A stretch of 64,000 nt of DNA, from positions 1-64,000 of the forward strand of contig JBJKQL010000007.1 of the NCBI GenBank assembly GCA_046705265.1, written 5' to 3'. The DNA comes from JAJYTL01 sp046705265. Lineage in GTDB: Bacteria > Pseudomonadota > Alphaproteobacteria > Ferrovibrionales > Ferrovibrionaceae. Below the pieces are notes generated by a model. The model had not been told where the DNA came from. It saw only the letters and a list, made by a program, of their open reading frames with translations, and did no database searches. This document shows, piece after piece, positions 15,995 to 26,395 of this stretch (its first letter is position 1; each line of letters begins with the position of its first letter). Both the position numbers and the translations under genes were made by a program.

Positions 15995-16535
15995 GCCTGC
16001 CGCGATTGACGCTCGTCCTCGGCGGCGCCCGATCCGGCAAAAGCCGCCACGCCGAAGCATTGCTCGAAAGCCAACCCGGCGCCTTTGTCTATATCGCGAC
16101 GGCGGAAGCCCGCGATGCGGAAATGGCCGCGCGCATCCGCCATCATCAGGCGCGGCGGGGGCCGCGCTGGCGCACAGTTGAGGAACCGCTCGATCTCGCG
16201 GGGCGGCTCGAGGCCGAAGCCGACGCGGAATGCGCCGTGCTGGTCGATTGCCTCACCCTTTGGCTCGCCAACCTGATGGGGGCCGGCCGCGACATCGGGG
16301 CCGAAAGCACGCGGCTTCTGGCCACGCTCGAAGTGCTCAAGGGCAAGGCGGTAATGGTGGCGAACGAGGTCGGGCTCGGCATCGTGCCGGACAACGCCAT
16401 GGCGCGGCGCTTTCTCGATCACGCCGGCCGTCTCAACCAGGCAATCGCGAGCCGCGCTGAAGCGGTGGTTTTCATGACCGCAGGCATTCCGCTGCAGGTG
16501 AAATTCCAACCGCGCGAGGATGCGCTGCAACGCCG

Positions 16536-16539
<4 letters not shown>
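15991..16539 (+). CDS. cobU: adenosylcobinamide kinase / guanylyltransferase
   Basis: 182 aa. CobU/CobP family: P-loop LVLGGARSGKSRHAE near residue 10, GAFVYIATAEARDAEMAARI with the guanylylated-His region HHQARRG, VLVDCLTLWLANLM and VANEVGLGIVPDNAMARRF. It phosphorylates adenosylcobinamide and then forms adenosylcobinamide-GDP for nucleotide-loop assembly. First gene after the riboswitch; its last four bases overlap cobW. Start ATG 15991 matches the family; a longer in-frame version would run into the leader. Confidence 0.95.
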
Positions 16540-17567
<1,028 letters not shown>

Positions 17568-17584
17568 GCGCGAGGGACGGCGGC

Positions 17585-20500
17585 ATGCATCTTCTCGCCA
17601 CCGCGCCCGAGCTTTTGACCGAAGGCGAAGCCGCGGTCGATCTCGGCCAAAGCCCCGGCGATCTGGTGTTCCTCTCGGCGGCGGACAGCGAGCTTGCCTG
17701 GGCAGCGGCGGCCAGGGGCAAGCTCAGCGATAATTTCCCGCGGTTGCGCCTTGCCAATCTGATGCGACTCCTGCATCCGCTTTCGGTCGATCTTTATGTC
17801 GAGCAAACGTTGATCGAGGCACGGTTGATCGTCGTCAGGCTTTTGGGCGGCGTTTCCTATTGGCCCTACGGCATCGAGCGCATCGCCGCACTTTGCCGCG
17901 AGCGCGGCATCAAACTTGCCGTGCTGCCGGGCGACGACCGGCCGGACCCGGCGCTCGAGGGCATTTCGACGCTCGATAATGAAGCCTGTATCCGGCTCAA
18001 CGGCTATTGCCGCTTCGGCGGCCCGGAGAACGGCATCCATTTCCTCCGGTATGCTGCGGCGCTAATCGGCGAAGCAAAAGGCCCTTGGGCGGCACCGAAA
18101 CCGGCGCTGGCTGCCGGTCTTTATTGGCCGGGCGAGAGCCAGCCCGATCTTGCCACCATCCGAACCCGCTGGCGGCCGGAGCGGCCGATCGCCGCCATCG
18201 TGTTCTATCGCGCGGCACTCCTCGGTGGCGGCACCGCGCCCGTCGACCAGCTGATCGCGGCCTTGGACGCGAAAGGCCTGAACGCGCTGCCCCTTTATGC
18301 CGCGAGCTTGAAGGATGCCCATGCCGCGGCGCTTCTCGCCGCGGTCTTCGCCGAGGCAAGCCCCGACATCGTGTTGAACGCCGTCGGCTTCGCACTTTCG
18401 GTGCCGCAAGGTCCGAGTCGCGAAACGCCGTTTGACGCGCTCGACTGCCCGGTCCTGCAGGTGATCTTTTCCGGCGGCACGGAAACGGCATGGCGCGAAA
18501 GCGCGCGCGGCCTGATCCCGCGCGACCTCGCCATGAACGTCGCGCTGCCGGAGGTGGATGGGCGCGTGCTCTCACGTGCCGTTTCCTTCAAGGCGGAAGC
18601 GCGGTTCGACCGGCTTACCGAATGCCCGATTTTGACCTATGCCGCGCTTCCCGACCGGGTCGATTTCGTTGCGCGCCTGGCGGCGAGCTGGGTCCGACTT
18701 CGCCGCACCGCCGTCGGCGAACGGCACATCGGGCTGATCCTCGCTAATTATCCGAGCCGCGATGGACGGATCGGGAACGGCGTCGGGCTGGATACGCCGG
18801 AAGCGACCATGGTGATCCTGCAGGCGCTATACGACGCGGGTTATGCGATCTCGGACCTGCCTGCGACCGCCGCCGATCTGATGCGAATCCTAAGCCAAGG
18901 CCCAACCAACGATCATCGCGCACGCGCATCCCGCGCCGGCGGCGTTCGCTATTCGCTTTCGCGCTACCGCGCATTTTTTCAGACGCTGCCAGAGACGGTG
19001 CAAAACGCCGTGATCGGCCGCTGGGGCGAGCCGGAAGACGACCCCTTGATCGAAGGCAATAGCTTCCGCCTTGCGATCCGGGAATTCGGCAATGTCGTGG
19101 TCGGCATCCAGCCGGCTCGGGGCTATGACGTCGATCCTCTCAAGTCGCATCACGACCCGGCGCTGGTGCCGCCGCATGCCTATCTCGCCTTCTACGGCTG
19201 GCTGCGCGAAAGCTTTGGCGCCGATGCCATCGTCCATATCGGCAAGCATGGCAATCTGGAATGGCTGCCGGGCAAGGCAGTGGCGCTCTCGGCCGATTGC
19301 TTCCCGGAAGCCGCGTTCGGCGCCCTGCCTCATCTCTATCCGTTCATCGTCAACGACCCGGGCGAAGGCACGCAGGCGAAGCGCCGCGCCCAAGCCGTCA
19401 TCATCGATCATCTGACGCCGCCTTTGACCCGCGCCGAGAGTTACGGCCCCTTGGCCGAATTGGAGCGGCTGGTCGATGAATATTTCGCGGCCGCCGGTAG
19501 TGATCCGCGCCGCCTTCCCATCTTGAGCCGCGATATTCTGGCGCTCGCACGGCGCACCGGGCTTGCTGCCGATTGCGGCATCGCCGACGACGACGACGAG
19601 AGGGCCGGGCTCCGCAAGCTCGACACCTATCTTTGCGAACTGAAGGAGCTGCAGATCCGCGACGGATTGCATGTGTTCGGCCACGCGCCGCAAGGCCATC
19701 TCCTCGATCACCTACTCGTCGCCCTGACGCGGCTGCCGCGCGGCGCCGGCAAGGGCAGGGACGAGTCGCTAATCCGCGCCCTTGCCGCCGATCTCGGCCT
19801 TCAGGATTTCGATCCCCTGGATTGCGATCTCGGCCAACCCTGGACCGGGCCGAGCCCGCGGGTGCTGCAAGACGGACCGCCGTGGCGAACCTTCGGCGAC
19901 ACCATCGAGCGGCTGGAGCGGCTCGCAAGCTGCCTGGTCGCTGCCACGGTCGCGCCTGACCCCTCCTGGACGCACACGATCGCCGTTCTCGATGAGATCG
20001 GGCAGCGCATCCGCCCCGCAGTGGTGAATTCGGGACCGCGCGAGATTACAAATCTTTTGCGTGGCCTCGATGGACGTTTCGTGCCGCCGGGACCATCCGG
20101 GGCGCCGACGCGAGGCCGTTTGGAGGTGCTGCCGACCGGCCGCAACTTCTACTCCGTCGACACCCGCGCGGTGCCGACGCCCGCCGCCTGGACGGTGGCA
20201 TGGAAATCCGCCGAACTTCTTCTGCAGCGCTATCGCGAGGAGCATGGCGAATGGCCAAAGACGCTGGCTTTGAACGCCTGGGGCACGGCGAACATGCGCA
20301 CCGGCGGCGAAGACATCGCCGAGGCCATGGCCCTGATCGGCGCACGGCCAACCTGGGAGCCCTCGTCCGGCAGGATCAGTGGATTCGAGGTGTTGCCACT
20401 CTCAGTGCTTAGCCGGCCGCGGATCGACGTCACGCTTCGCATCTCGGGCTTTTTCCGCGACGCATTTCCGCGCCAGATCGCGCTGTTCGATGCCGCAATC

Positions 20501-21340
20501 GCGGCGGTCGCCGCCAAGACCGATGAACCGCCGGGGCAAAACCCTCTCGCGGCCCGCGTCGCGGCCGAGACCAAGGATTTGATCGCGCGCGGTGTTGCAC
20601 CCGACGTTGCCGCGCGGCGCGCGCGTTACCGCGTCTTCGGATCGAAGCCGGGCGCCTATGGCGCCGGGCTGCAAGCCTTGATAGACAATGCCGCCTGGAA
20701 GGACGAAGGCGATTTGGCGGACGCCTATCTCGCCTGGGGCGGTTATGCCTATGGCGCCGACGGCGAAGGCACCGCCGAACACGATACCTTCGCGACCCGG
20801 CTCGCCGGCATCGAGGCGATCGCCCAGAACCAGGACAACCGTGAGCACGACCTTCTTGACTCGGATGATTACTATCAGTTCGAGGGCGGGCTCGCCGTCG
20901 CCGTGCACCATCTCTCCGGTACCCGGCCTGCCATGTATCACAACGACCACTCGCGCCCCGAAAGCCCGGCGATCCGGAGCTTGCGCGAGGAAGTTGCCCG
21001 CATCGTCCGCGCCCGCGTCGTCAACCCAAAATGGATCGCCGGCGTCATGCGCCACGGCTACAAGGGCGCCTTCGAGATGACTGCGACAGTCGATTATCTG
21101 TTCGCCTTCCAGGCGACGGCCGGCGTCGTCGCCGACCATCATTTCGACGCGGTTTTCGAGGCTTATCTTGGCGACCCCAAGGTCGCCGAATTTCTCGAAG
21201 GGAGTAATCCGGCGGCACGCCACGACATCGCCGTGCGGCTTTTGGAAGCGATCGAGCGCGGCCTGTGGCAGCCGCAATCGAACAGCGCCCATGCCGCGCT
21301 TCATTCGCTCGCCGGACGCAACGGAAGGGCCACGCCATGA
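17585..21340 (+). CDS. cobN: cobaltochelatase subunit CobN
   Basis: 1251 aa, the full size of the large class I chelatase subunit (CobN/ChlH/BchH family). It inserts Co(II) into hydrogenobyrinic acid a,c-diamide with the AAA+ partners CobS and CobT in the late-insertion pathway. Conserved blocks seen: HIGKHGNLEWLPGKAVALS, FIVNDPGEGTQAKRRAQAVI, PTGRNFYSVDTRAVPT, LNAWGTANMRTGGEDIAEAM, GSKPGAYGAGLQALI and DDYYQFEGGLAVAV. Start ATG 17585 lies 17 bp after cobW; the longer frame from 17459 overlaps cobW and is not family-like. No chelatase cobS/cobT is in this window, which is odd next to cbiX. Confidence 0.95.
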   Translation: MHLLATAPELLTEGEAAVDLGQSPGDLVFLSAADSELAWAAAARGKLSDNFPRLRLANLMRLLHPLSVDLYVEQTLIEARLIVVRLLGGVSYWPYGIERIAALCRERGIKLAVLPGDDRPDPALEGISTLDNEACIRLNGYCRFGGPENGIHFLRYAAALIGEAKGPWAAPKPALAAGLYWPGESQPDLATIRTRWRPERPIAAIVFYRAALLGGGTAPVDQLIAALDAKGLNALPLYAASLKDAHAAALLAAVFAEASPDIVLNAVGFALSVPQGPSRETPFDALDCPVLQVIFSGGTETAWRESARGLIPRDLAMNVALPEVDGRVLSRAVSFKAEARFDRLTECPILTYAALPDRVDFVARLAASWVRLRRTAVGERHIGLILANYPSRDGRIGNGVGLDTPEATMVILQALYDAGYAISDLPATAADLMRILSQGPTNDHRARASRAGGVRYSLSRYRAFFQTLPETVQNAVIGRWGEPEDDPLIEGNSFRLAIREFGNVVVGIQPARGYDVDPLKSHHDPALVPPHAYLAFYGWLRESFGADAIVHIGKHGNLEWLPGKAVALSADCFPEAAFGALPHLYPFIVNDPGEGTQAKRRAQAVIIDHLTPPLTRAESYGPLAELERLVDEYFAAAGSDPRRLPILSRDILALARRTGLAADCGIADDDDERAGLRKLDTYLCELKELQIRDGLHVFGHAPQGHLLDHLLVALTRLPRGAGKGRDESLIRALAADLGLQDFDPLDCDLGQPWTGPSPRVLQDGPPWRTFGDTIERLERLASCLVAATVAPDPSWTHTIAVLDEIGQRIRPAVVNSGPREITNLLRGLDGRFVPPGPSGAPTRGRLEVLPTGRNFYSVDTRAVPTPAAWTVAWKSAELLLQRYREEHGEWPKTLALNAWGTANMRTGGEDIAEAMALIGARPTWEPSSGRISGFEVLPLSVLSRPRIDVTLRISGFFRDAFPRQIALFDAAIAAVAAKTDEPPGQNPLAARVAAETKDLIARGVAPDVAARRARYRVFGSKPGAYGAGLQALIDNAAWKDEGDLADAYLAWGGYAYGADGEGTAEHDTFATRLAGIEAIAQNQDNREHDLLDSDDYYQFEGGLAVAVHHLSGTRPAMYHNDHSRPESPAIRSLREEVARIVRARVVNPKWIAGVMRHGYKGAFEMTATVDYLFAFQATAGVVADHHFDAVFEAYLGDPKVAEFLEGSNPAARHDIAVRLLEAIERGLWQPQSNSAHAALHSLAGRNGRATP

Positions 21341-21975
21341 CTGCGGCAACTGAAAGCGAAGACGAAGTCAACCGCCGTGCTAACGAAAAGGCGCGCAAGC
21401 GCAAGGCCGCACGCGACCGCATGCTCGCCACCAAGACGATCGAGAAGGGGCTTCTCATCGTTCATACCGGAAAGGGCAAGGGCAAGACCACCGCGGCGAT
21501 CGGCCTGATCGCGCGCGCGATCGGCCAGGGGCTCCGCGTCGGCATGGTGCAGTTCGTCAAGGGCCGTTGGGAAACGGGCGAACGCCCAATCCTGGAAAAA
21601 TTCCCTGAGCTTGTCACCATCCGCACCATGGGCGAGGGCTTTACCTGGGAAACCCAGGACCGTGCCCGCGATATCGCCGCAGCCTCGTCCGCCTGGGCGG
21701 CGGCGAAGGACATGATCGAAGCCGCGCGCGGTCCAGCGCCCCGCTACGACATGGTGGTGCTGGACGAGCTCAATATCGTGCTGCGCTACGATTACCTCGA
21801 TCTCGCTGAAGTGGTGGCAACGCTCGAGGCGCGGCCCGAGCCGCTGCACGTGGTGGTGACGGGACGGAACGCGAAGCCCGAGTTGATCGAGGCGGCCGAT
21901 CTCGTTACCGAGATGACGCTCGTCAAGCATCCCTTCCGCGACGGCGTCAAGGCGCAGAAGGGAATCGAGTTTTGA
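21337..21975 (+). CDS. cobO: cob(I)yrinic acid a,c-diamide adenosyltransferase
   Basis: 212 aa. CobO/BtuR/CobA-type corrinoid adenosyltransferase: P-loop HTGKGKGKTTAAIGL near residue 45, VGMVQFVKGRWETGE, the MGEGFTWETQD segment and VVLDELNIVLRYDYLD. It transfers the 5'-deoxyadenosyl group of ATP to Co(I). The N-terminal 35 residues are charged and helical. It overlaps cobN (ATGA) and cobQ (TTGA), so the genes are tightly coupled. Confidence 0.96.
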   Translation: MTAATESEDEVNRRANEKARKRKAARDRMLATKTIEKGLLIVHTGKGKGKTTAAIGLIARAIGQGLRVGMVQFVKGRWETGERPILEKFPELVTIRTMGEGFTWETQDRARDIAAASSAWAAAKDMIEAARGPAPRYDMVVLDELNIVLRYDYLDLAEVVATLEARPEPLHVVVTGRNAKPELIEAADLVTEMTLVKHPFRDGVKAQKGIEF

Positions 21976-23477
21976 CCGCCGCCTTGATGATCCAGGGCAC
22001 CGGCTCCAACGTCGGTAAGTCGCTTCTTGTCGCCGGACTATGCCGCGCCTTCACCCGGCAAGGACTCTCCGTTCGGCCGTTCAAACCACAGAACATGTCG
22101 AACAATGCCGCGGTGACCGCGGACGGCGGCGAGATTGGCCGCGCCCAGGCCCTGCAGGCAAGAGCCTGCGGCATCGCCGCAACGACCGACATGAACCCCG
22201 TGCTGTTGAAGCCCGAGGCTGGCGCCATGGCACAGATCGTCGTCCAGGGTCGCGTCATCGGCCGCGCCGGCGCGAATTCCTATCGCGCCATGGCCCCGCA
22301 ACTTCTGCCGGAAGTGATGGCAAGCTATCGCCGCCTTGCGGCCGAGGCCGATCTCATGCTGATCGAAGGCGCGGGCAGCCCGGCCGAGGTCAATCTGCGC
22401 GCCGGCGACATCGCCAACATGGGCTTCGCCGAGATGGCGGATGTTCCGGTAGTGCTGATCGGCGATATCGACCGCGGCGGCGTCATTGCCCAGATCGCCG
22501 GCACCCATCTTCTATTGCCCGAGGCGGAGCGCGCGCGGATCAAGGGCTATGTAGTCAACAAATTCCGCGGCGATGCCGAATTGTTCCAGGAGGGCATGGC
22601 GGAAATCACCCGCCGCACCGGTTGGCCGGCGCTCGGCCTGGTGCGGCATTTCGCGGGCGCAAGCCGATTGCCAGCGGAAGATTCGTTAGCACTGCATGAC
22701 AGCACGGCACGCGATGGAACGCCGATCCGGATCGCCGTGCCGCTTCTGCCCCATATCGCCAATTTCGACGATCTCGATCCACTTCGCGCCGAGCCCGACG
22801 TCGACGTGACGCTCATTCCTCTGCACCAGACCCTGCCGGGCAATACGGATCTCGTGATCCTGCCGGGGTCGAAGACCACGCTTGCCGACCTCAGAAGCCT
22901 GAAACACGCCGGTTGGGACGTTGACATCCAGGCGCATCGGCGGCGCAGCGGCACGGTGCTTGGCCTTTGCGGCGGCTATCAGATACTGGGCCGCGCCGTG
23001 CACGACCCGCAGGGTCTCGAAGGGAGGGCCGGGAGCGAAACCGGCCTTTGCCTTCTCGACATCGAAACCACGCTCGTTGCCGACAAGACGCTGCGTCTTG
23101 TGGCCGGGCGGGAAATCGCCTCGGGATGCGCCGTCGCCGGCTATGAAATCCATCTCGGGAGGACCGAGGGCGCCGATGCGGCGCGGCCGATGCTGGAGCT
23201 TGATGATCGCATGGATGGTGCGATTTCGGCCGATGGCCGCGTCATGGGCTGCTATTTGCATGGCCTCTTCGCGGCCGATCCGTTCCGTCACGATTTTCTC
23301 GCCCGGCTCAGGCCAGGACGCATCGGCAATCGTGCCTTCGAGCGCGATTCCGATACCGTGCTCGACGACTTTGCAGCCCAGATCGAGAGCGAGGTCGATC
23401 TGCCGCGTCTTCTTCACATTGCCGGATTGCGTGAGCCAGCACCGATCTTGTGCACCGGAAAATCGGGAGCCCTATGA
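21972..23477 (+). CDS. cobQ: cobyric acid synthase
   Basis: 501 aa. N-terminal ATP-dependent synthetase domain (MIQGTGSNVGKSLLVAGL, FKPQNMSNNAAVT, LIEGAGSPAEVNLRAGDIAN, LIGDIDRGGVIAQI) and C-terminal glutamine amidotransferase domain with catalytic Cys in VLGLCGGYQILG and late His in CYLHGLF. It amidates four side chains of adenosylcobyrinic acid a,c-diamide. A TTG at 21972 overlapping the cobO stop gives the family-like N-terminus; ATG 21987 is the alternative. Confidence 0.95.
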   Translation: MTAALMIQGTGSNVGKSLLVAGLCRAFTRQGLSVRPFKPQNMSNNAAVTADGGEIGRAQALQARACGIAATTDMNPVLLKPEAGAMAQIVVQGRVIGRAGANSYRAMAPQLLPEVMASYRRLAAEADLMLIEGAGSPAEVNLRAGDIANMGFAEMADVPVVLIGDIDRGGVIAQIAGTHLLLPEAERARIKGYVVNKFRGDAELFQEGMAEITRRTGWPALGLVRHFAGASRLPAEDSLALHDSTARDGTPIRIAVPLLPHIANFDDLDPLRAEPDVDVTLIPLHQTLPGNTDLVILPGSKTTLADLRSLKHAGWDVDIQAHRRRSGTVLGLCGGYQILGRAVHDPQGLEGRAGSETGLCLLDIETTLVADKTLRLVAGREIASGCAVAGYEIHLGRTEGADAARPMLELDDRMDGAISADGRVMGCYLHGLFAADPFRHDFLARLRPGRIGNRAFERDSDTVLDDFAAQIESEVDLPRLLHIAGLREPAPILCTGKSGAL

Positions 23478-24520
23478 CGGAAAGCCTCGGCATCCTTCTT
23501 TGCGGCCACGGCAGCCGCGATCCGGCAGCGATCAGGGAATTCGCCGAGCTTGCGGAACAGCTTCGCCAGCGCCTCGATCGCTATGTGGTGACTTGGGGCT
23601 TTCTCGAATTCGCGCGGCCAGTGCTTGCCGAAGCATTGGACAAACTTCGCGCGGCGGGCATCCGGCGCGTTCTCGCCGTGCCCGGCATGTTGTTCGCCGC
23701 CGGTCATACCAAGAACGATCTGCCCTCGGTCTTGAACGCCTATCAGGCGGAGCACCCGGAAATGGAAATCCGCTTCGGCCGCGACCTCGCGATCGATCCG
23801 AAAATGATGCAGGCAGCGGCGGCACGGATCGAAGATGCGTTGCAAATGGTTGGCGATCGGGTCCCGCGTCATCAAACCCTTCTCATGGTGGTGGGCCGCG
23901 GCACCTCTGACCCGGACGCCAACGCCAACATCGCCAAGGTCGCGCGCCTTTTGTGGGAAGGATTCGGGTTCGGCTGGGCCGAGGCGGCGTATTCCGGCGT
24001 CACCTTTCCGCTGGTCGAGCCGGCACTCGAACATGCAACGAGGCTCCGTTATCAGCGCATCCTGATCTTCCCATATTTCCTTTTCACCGGCGTACTGGTG
24101 CAACGAATTTACCGTCATGCCGAACGCGTCGCGACGCGCCACCCCGGAATCGAATTCGTCAAGGTTCCCTATCTCGCTGATCACCCGTTGGTGCTGGCAA
24201 CGATCCTGGAGCGCATCCGCGAAATCGAGGAAGGTACGGGCAACATGAATTGCCAGATGTGCAAATACCGCGTGCAGATGGTGGGATTCGAGCAGGAGAT
24301 CGGATTCGTTCAGGCGAGCCACCATCATCACGTGGAAGGAATCGGCGTCGGGACCGAGGCGGCGGCGCCCCACCATCACGACCACGACCACCATCACGAT
24401 GCCCCCGACCACGGCCACCATCATGATCATCATCGCCATGGTCACGGTCGCGCCCCTTATCCGCACGCGGATCACCCCTTGGGACCGCGGAGCCTGGGAC
24501 CCGAGGGTGCCGATGATTAA
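23474..24520 (+). CDS. cbiX: sirohydrochlorin cobaltochelatase CbiX (long, His-rich form)
   Basis: 348 aa. Two tandem CbiX/chelatase II domains (about 1-130 and 135-255) with active-site His in LLCGHGSRDP and AAGHTKNDLP. A conserved C-terminal MNCQMCKYRVQMVGFE (Cys-x2-Cys near 263, associated with an Fe-S centre in long CbiX proteins) is followed by a His/Asp-rich tail (runs such as HHHDHDHHHD) suited to cobalt storage. CbiX inserts Co(II) early, into sirohydrochlorin, and marks the oxygen-independent route. It overlaps cobQ by 4 bp and cobH by 8 bp. Confidence 0.94.
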   Translation: MTESLGILLCGHGSRDPAAIREFAELAEQLRQRLDRYVVTWGFLEFARPVLAEALDKLRAAGIRRVLAVPGMLFAAGHTKNDLPSVLNAYQAEHPEMEIRFGRDLAIDPKMMQAAAARIEDALQMVGDRVPRHQTLLMVVGRGTSDPDANANIAKVARLLWEGFGFGWAEAAYSGVTFPLVEPALEHATRLRYQRILIFPYFLFTGVLVQRIYRHAERVATRHPGIEFVKVPYLADHPLVLATILERIREIEEGTGNMNCQMCKYRVQMVGFEQEIGFVQASHHHHVEGIGVGTEAAAPHHHDHDHHHDAPDHGHHHDHHRHGHGRAPYPHADHPLGPRSLGPEGADD

Positions 24521-25193
24521 ACCCGACGCGGTAACCACGATGGGCCGATCGGCATCCGGCTATCTCGATGAGCCCGAAGAAATCTATCGTCGTTCGGCGG
24601 CATTGATCCGCGCCGAAGCGGACTTCAGCGGCGTCGTCCCGACTCTCCGTCCGATTGCCGAGCGTTTGATTCACGCCTGTGGCATAGTGGATATCGTCGC
24701 CGACCTCGCCGCCGCCGGTCCCGTGGTCGAGGCCGCCAAGGCGGCCTTGGCGCGCGGGGCGACGATCCTTTGCGATGGCCGCATGGTGGCAGCAGGGATC
24801 AGCGCCGAGCGGCTTCCGGCGGCTAATCCGATTCTCTGCCTGATCGGCGACGATGACACCAAGGCGCTCGCCGCGCGACACAACACGACGCGCGCTGCCG
24901 CCGCGGTCGAGCGTTGGCGACCGTATCTTGGCGACGCCTTGGTCGCGATCGGCAATGCGCCGACCGCGCTCTTTCGCCTGATTGAGCTGTTGCAGGCGGG
25001 CGCGCCGAAACCGGCGGCAATTTTCGCCTTCCCGGTTGGTTTCGTCGGTGCGGCGGAATCGAAGAACGTCTTGATCGCAAGCCATCTCGACGTGCCCTAT
25101 CTCACGCTTCGCGGCCGACGCGGCGGCAGCGCGATGGCCGCCGCCGCGATCAATGCGCTTGTCGGGTCGCTTGATGCGGAGCCGCGCGCATGA
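24513..25193 (+). CDS. cobH: precorrin-8X / cobalt-precorrin-8 methylmutase
   Basis: 226 aa. CobH/CbiC family: PEEIYRRSAALIRAEADF, GATILCDGRMVAAGI, NAPTALFRLIEL and GFVGAAESKNVLIAS. It moves the C11 methyl group to C12, giving (hydrogeno/cob)yrinic acid; the active-site His lies in the LIHACGIVDIV region. Start ATG 24513 overlaps the cbiX end; a downstream ATG at 24540 is also possible. The stop overlaps cobL. Confidence 0.93.
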   Translation: MIKPDAVTTMGRSASGYLDEPEEIYRRSAALIRAEADFSGVVPTLRPIAERLIHACGIVDIVADLAAAGPVVEAAKAALARGATILCDGRMVAAGISAERLPAANPILCLIGDDDTKALAARHNTTRAAAAVERWRPYLGDALVAIGNAPTALFRLIELLQAGAPKPAAIFAFPVGFVGAAESKNVLIASHLDVPYLTLRGRRGGSAMAAAAINALVGSLDAEPRA

Positions 25194-26395
25194 TGCCCTG
25201 GCTCGCGGTGATTGGCATCGGCGAGGATGGGCTTGCCGGCCTCGCACCGACAGCGCGGGCCTTGGTCGAGAACGCCGAGGTCTTGATCGGCGGTGCACGG
25301 CACCTTGCCTTCGTGCCGCAAGATGACCGCGAAAGATTGACGTGGACGTCGCCGCTCAAAGGGCTCATCGACGACATCCTCAGCCGTCGCAGCCGGCGCG
25401 TCACCGTGCTCGCGACCGGCGACCCGTTGCATTACGGCATCGGCGTAACGCTCGCCCGCCATGTGCCAATCGCGGAAATGACGATTCTGCCGGCACCGTC
25501 TTCCTTCAGTCTCGCCTGCGCGAGACTCGGTTGGCCAATGGCGAAGGTGCGGTGCCTGACGCTGCACGGCCGGCCGCTCGATCTGATCCAGGCCGACATC
25601 CAGCCGGATGCCCGACTACTTGCCCTAAGCGATAACGGCGCGACGCCTGCGGCAGTAGCCCGCCTTCTTGCCGATCGTGGCTATGGCCGGAGCCGTCTCA
25701 CCGTGTTCGAGCATATGGGCGGACCGAAAGAGCGGCGGATCGAGGGCGAAGCCCGAAGCCTTGACAACAATGCGATCGCCGATTTCAATACCGTCGCGGT
25801 AGAATGTATCGCCGATCCCGGGACGCCGATATTATCACGCACGCCAGGCCTTCCCGATGACGCTTTCCGCCATGACGGCCAGATCACCAAGCGCGAGATG
25901 CGCGCCATCACGCTCGCAGCCCTGCGCCCGGTACCGGGGCAGATGCTGTGGGATGTGGGCGCGGGATGCGGCTCGGTCGCGATCGAATGGATGCGCGTTG
26001 ATCCGGCGAATCGCGCCATCGCGATCGAGCGCAACCCGAGCCGCCTTCGTCTCATTGCCGACAATGCCTCGGCTCTCGGCGCGCCGCGGCTCGAGATCGT
26101 CTCTGGCGAAGCGCCTGAAGCTTTGTCCATGTTCGCCCCGCCGGATGCTGTCTTCATCGGCGGCGGCGTTTCCCGCGAGGCGCTGATTGCCTTCTCTTGG
26201 GATCGGTTGAAACCGGGCGGGCGGCTTGTTGCCAACGCAGTGAGCCTCGAAAGCGAGGCGGTGTTGCTCGATTGGCGCAAGAGGACCGGCGGCGAGCTAA
26301 TTCGGGTCGGCATCGAGCGGGCGGAAGCACTCGAAAGCTTCACCGGTTGGCGTCCGCTTCGCCCGGTGGCCCAGCTTGCGGCGGTGAAGCGATGA
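25190..26395 (+). CDS. cobL: precorrin-6Y C5,15-methyltransferase (decarboxylating), CbiE-CbiT fusion
   Basis: 401 aa, two domains. Residues 1-200 are a CbiE tetrapyrrole methylase (WLAVIGIGEDGLAGL, VLATGDPLHYGIG, LPAPSSFSLACARLGWP); residues about 220-400 are a CbiT Rossmann methyltransferase (MLWDVGAGCGSVAIEWMRVD, AVFIGGGVS). Together they methylate C5 and C15 and remove the C12 acetate carboxyl. The fused form is usual in alphaproteobacteria. ATGA overlaps occur with cobH and cobI. Confidence 0.95.
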   Translation: MMPWLAVIGIGEDGLAGLAPTARALVENAEVLIGGARHLAFVPQDDRERLTWTSPLKGLIDDILSRRSRRVTVLATGDPLHYGIGVTLARHVPIAEMTILPAPSSFSLACARLGWPMAKVRCLTLHGRPLDLIQADIQPDARLLALSDNGATPAAVARLLADRGYGRSRLTVFEHMGGPKERRIEGEARSLDNNAIADFNTVAVECIADPGTPILSRTPGLPDDAFRHDGQITKREMRAITLAALRPVPGQMLWDVGAGCGSVAIEWMRVDPANRAIAIERNPSRLRLIADNASALGAPRLEIVSGEAPEALSMFAPPDAVFIGGGVSREALIAFSWDRLKPGGRLVANAVSLESEAVLLDWRKRTGGELIRVGIERAEALESFTGWRPLRPVAQLAAVKR

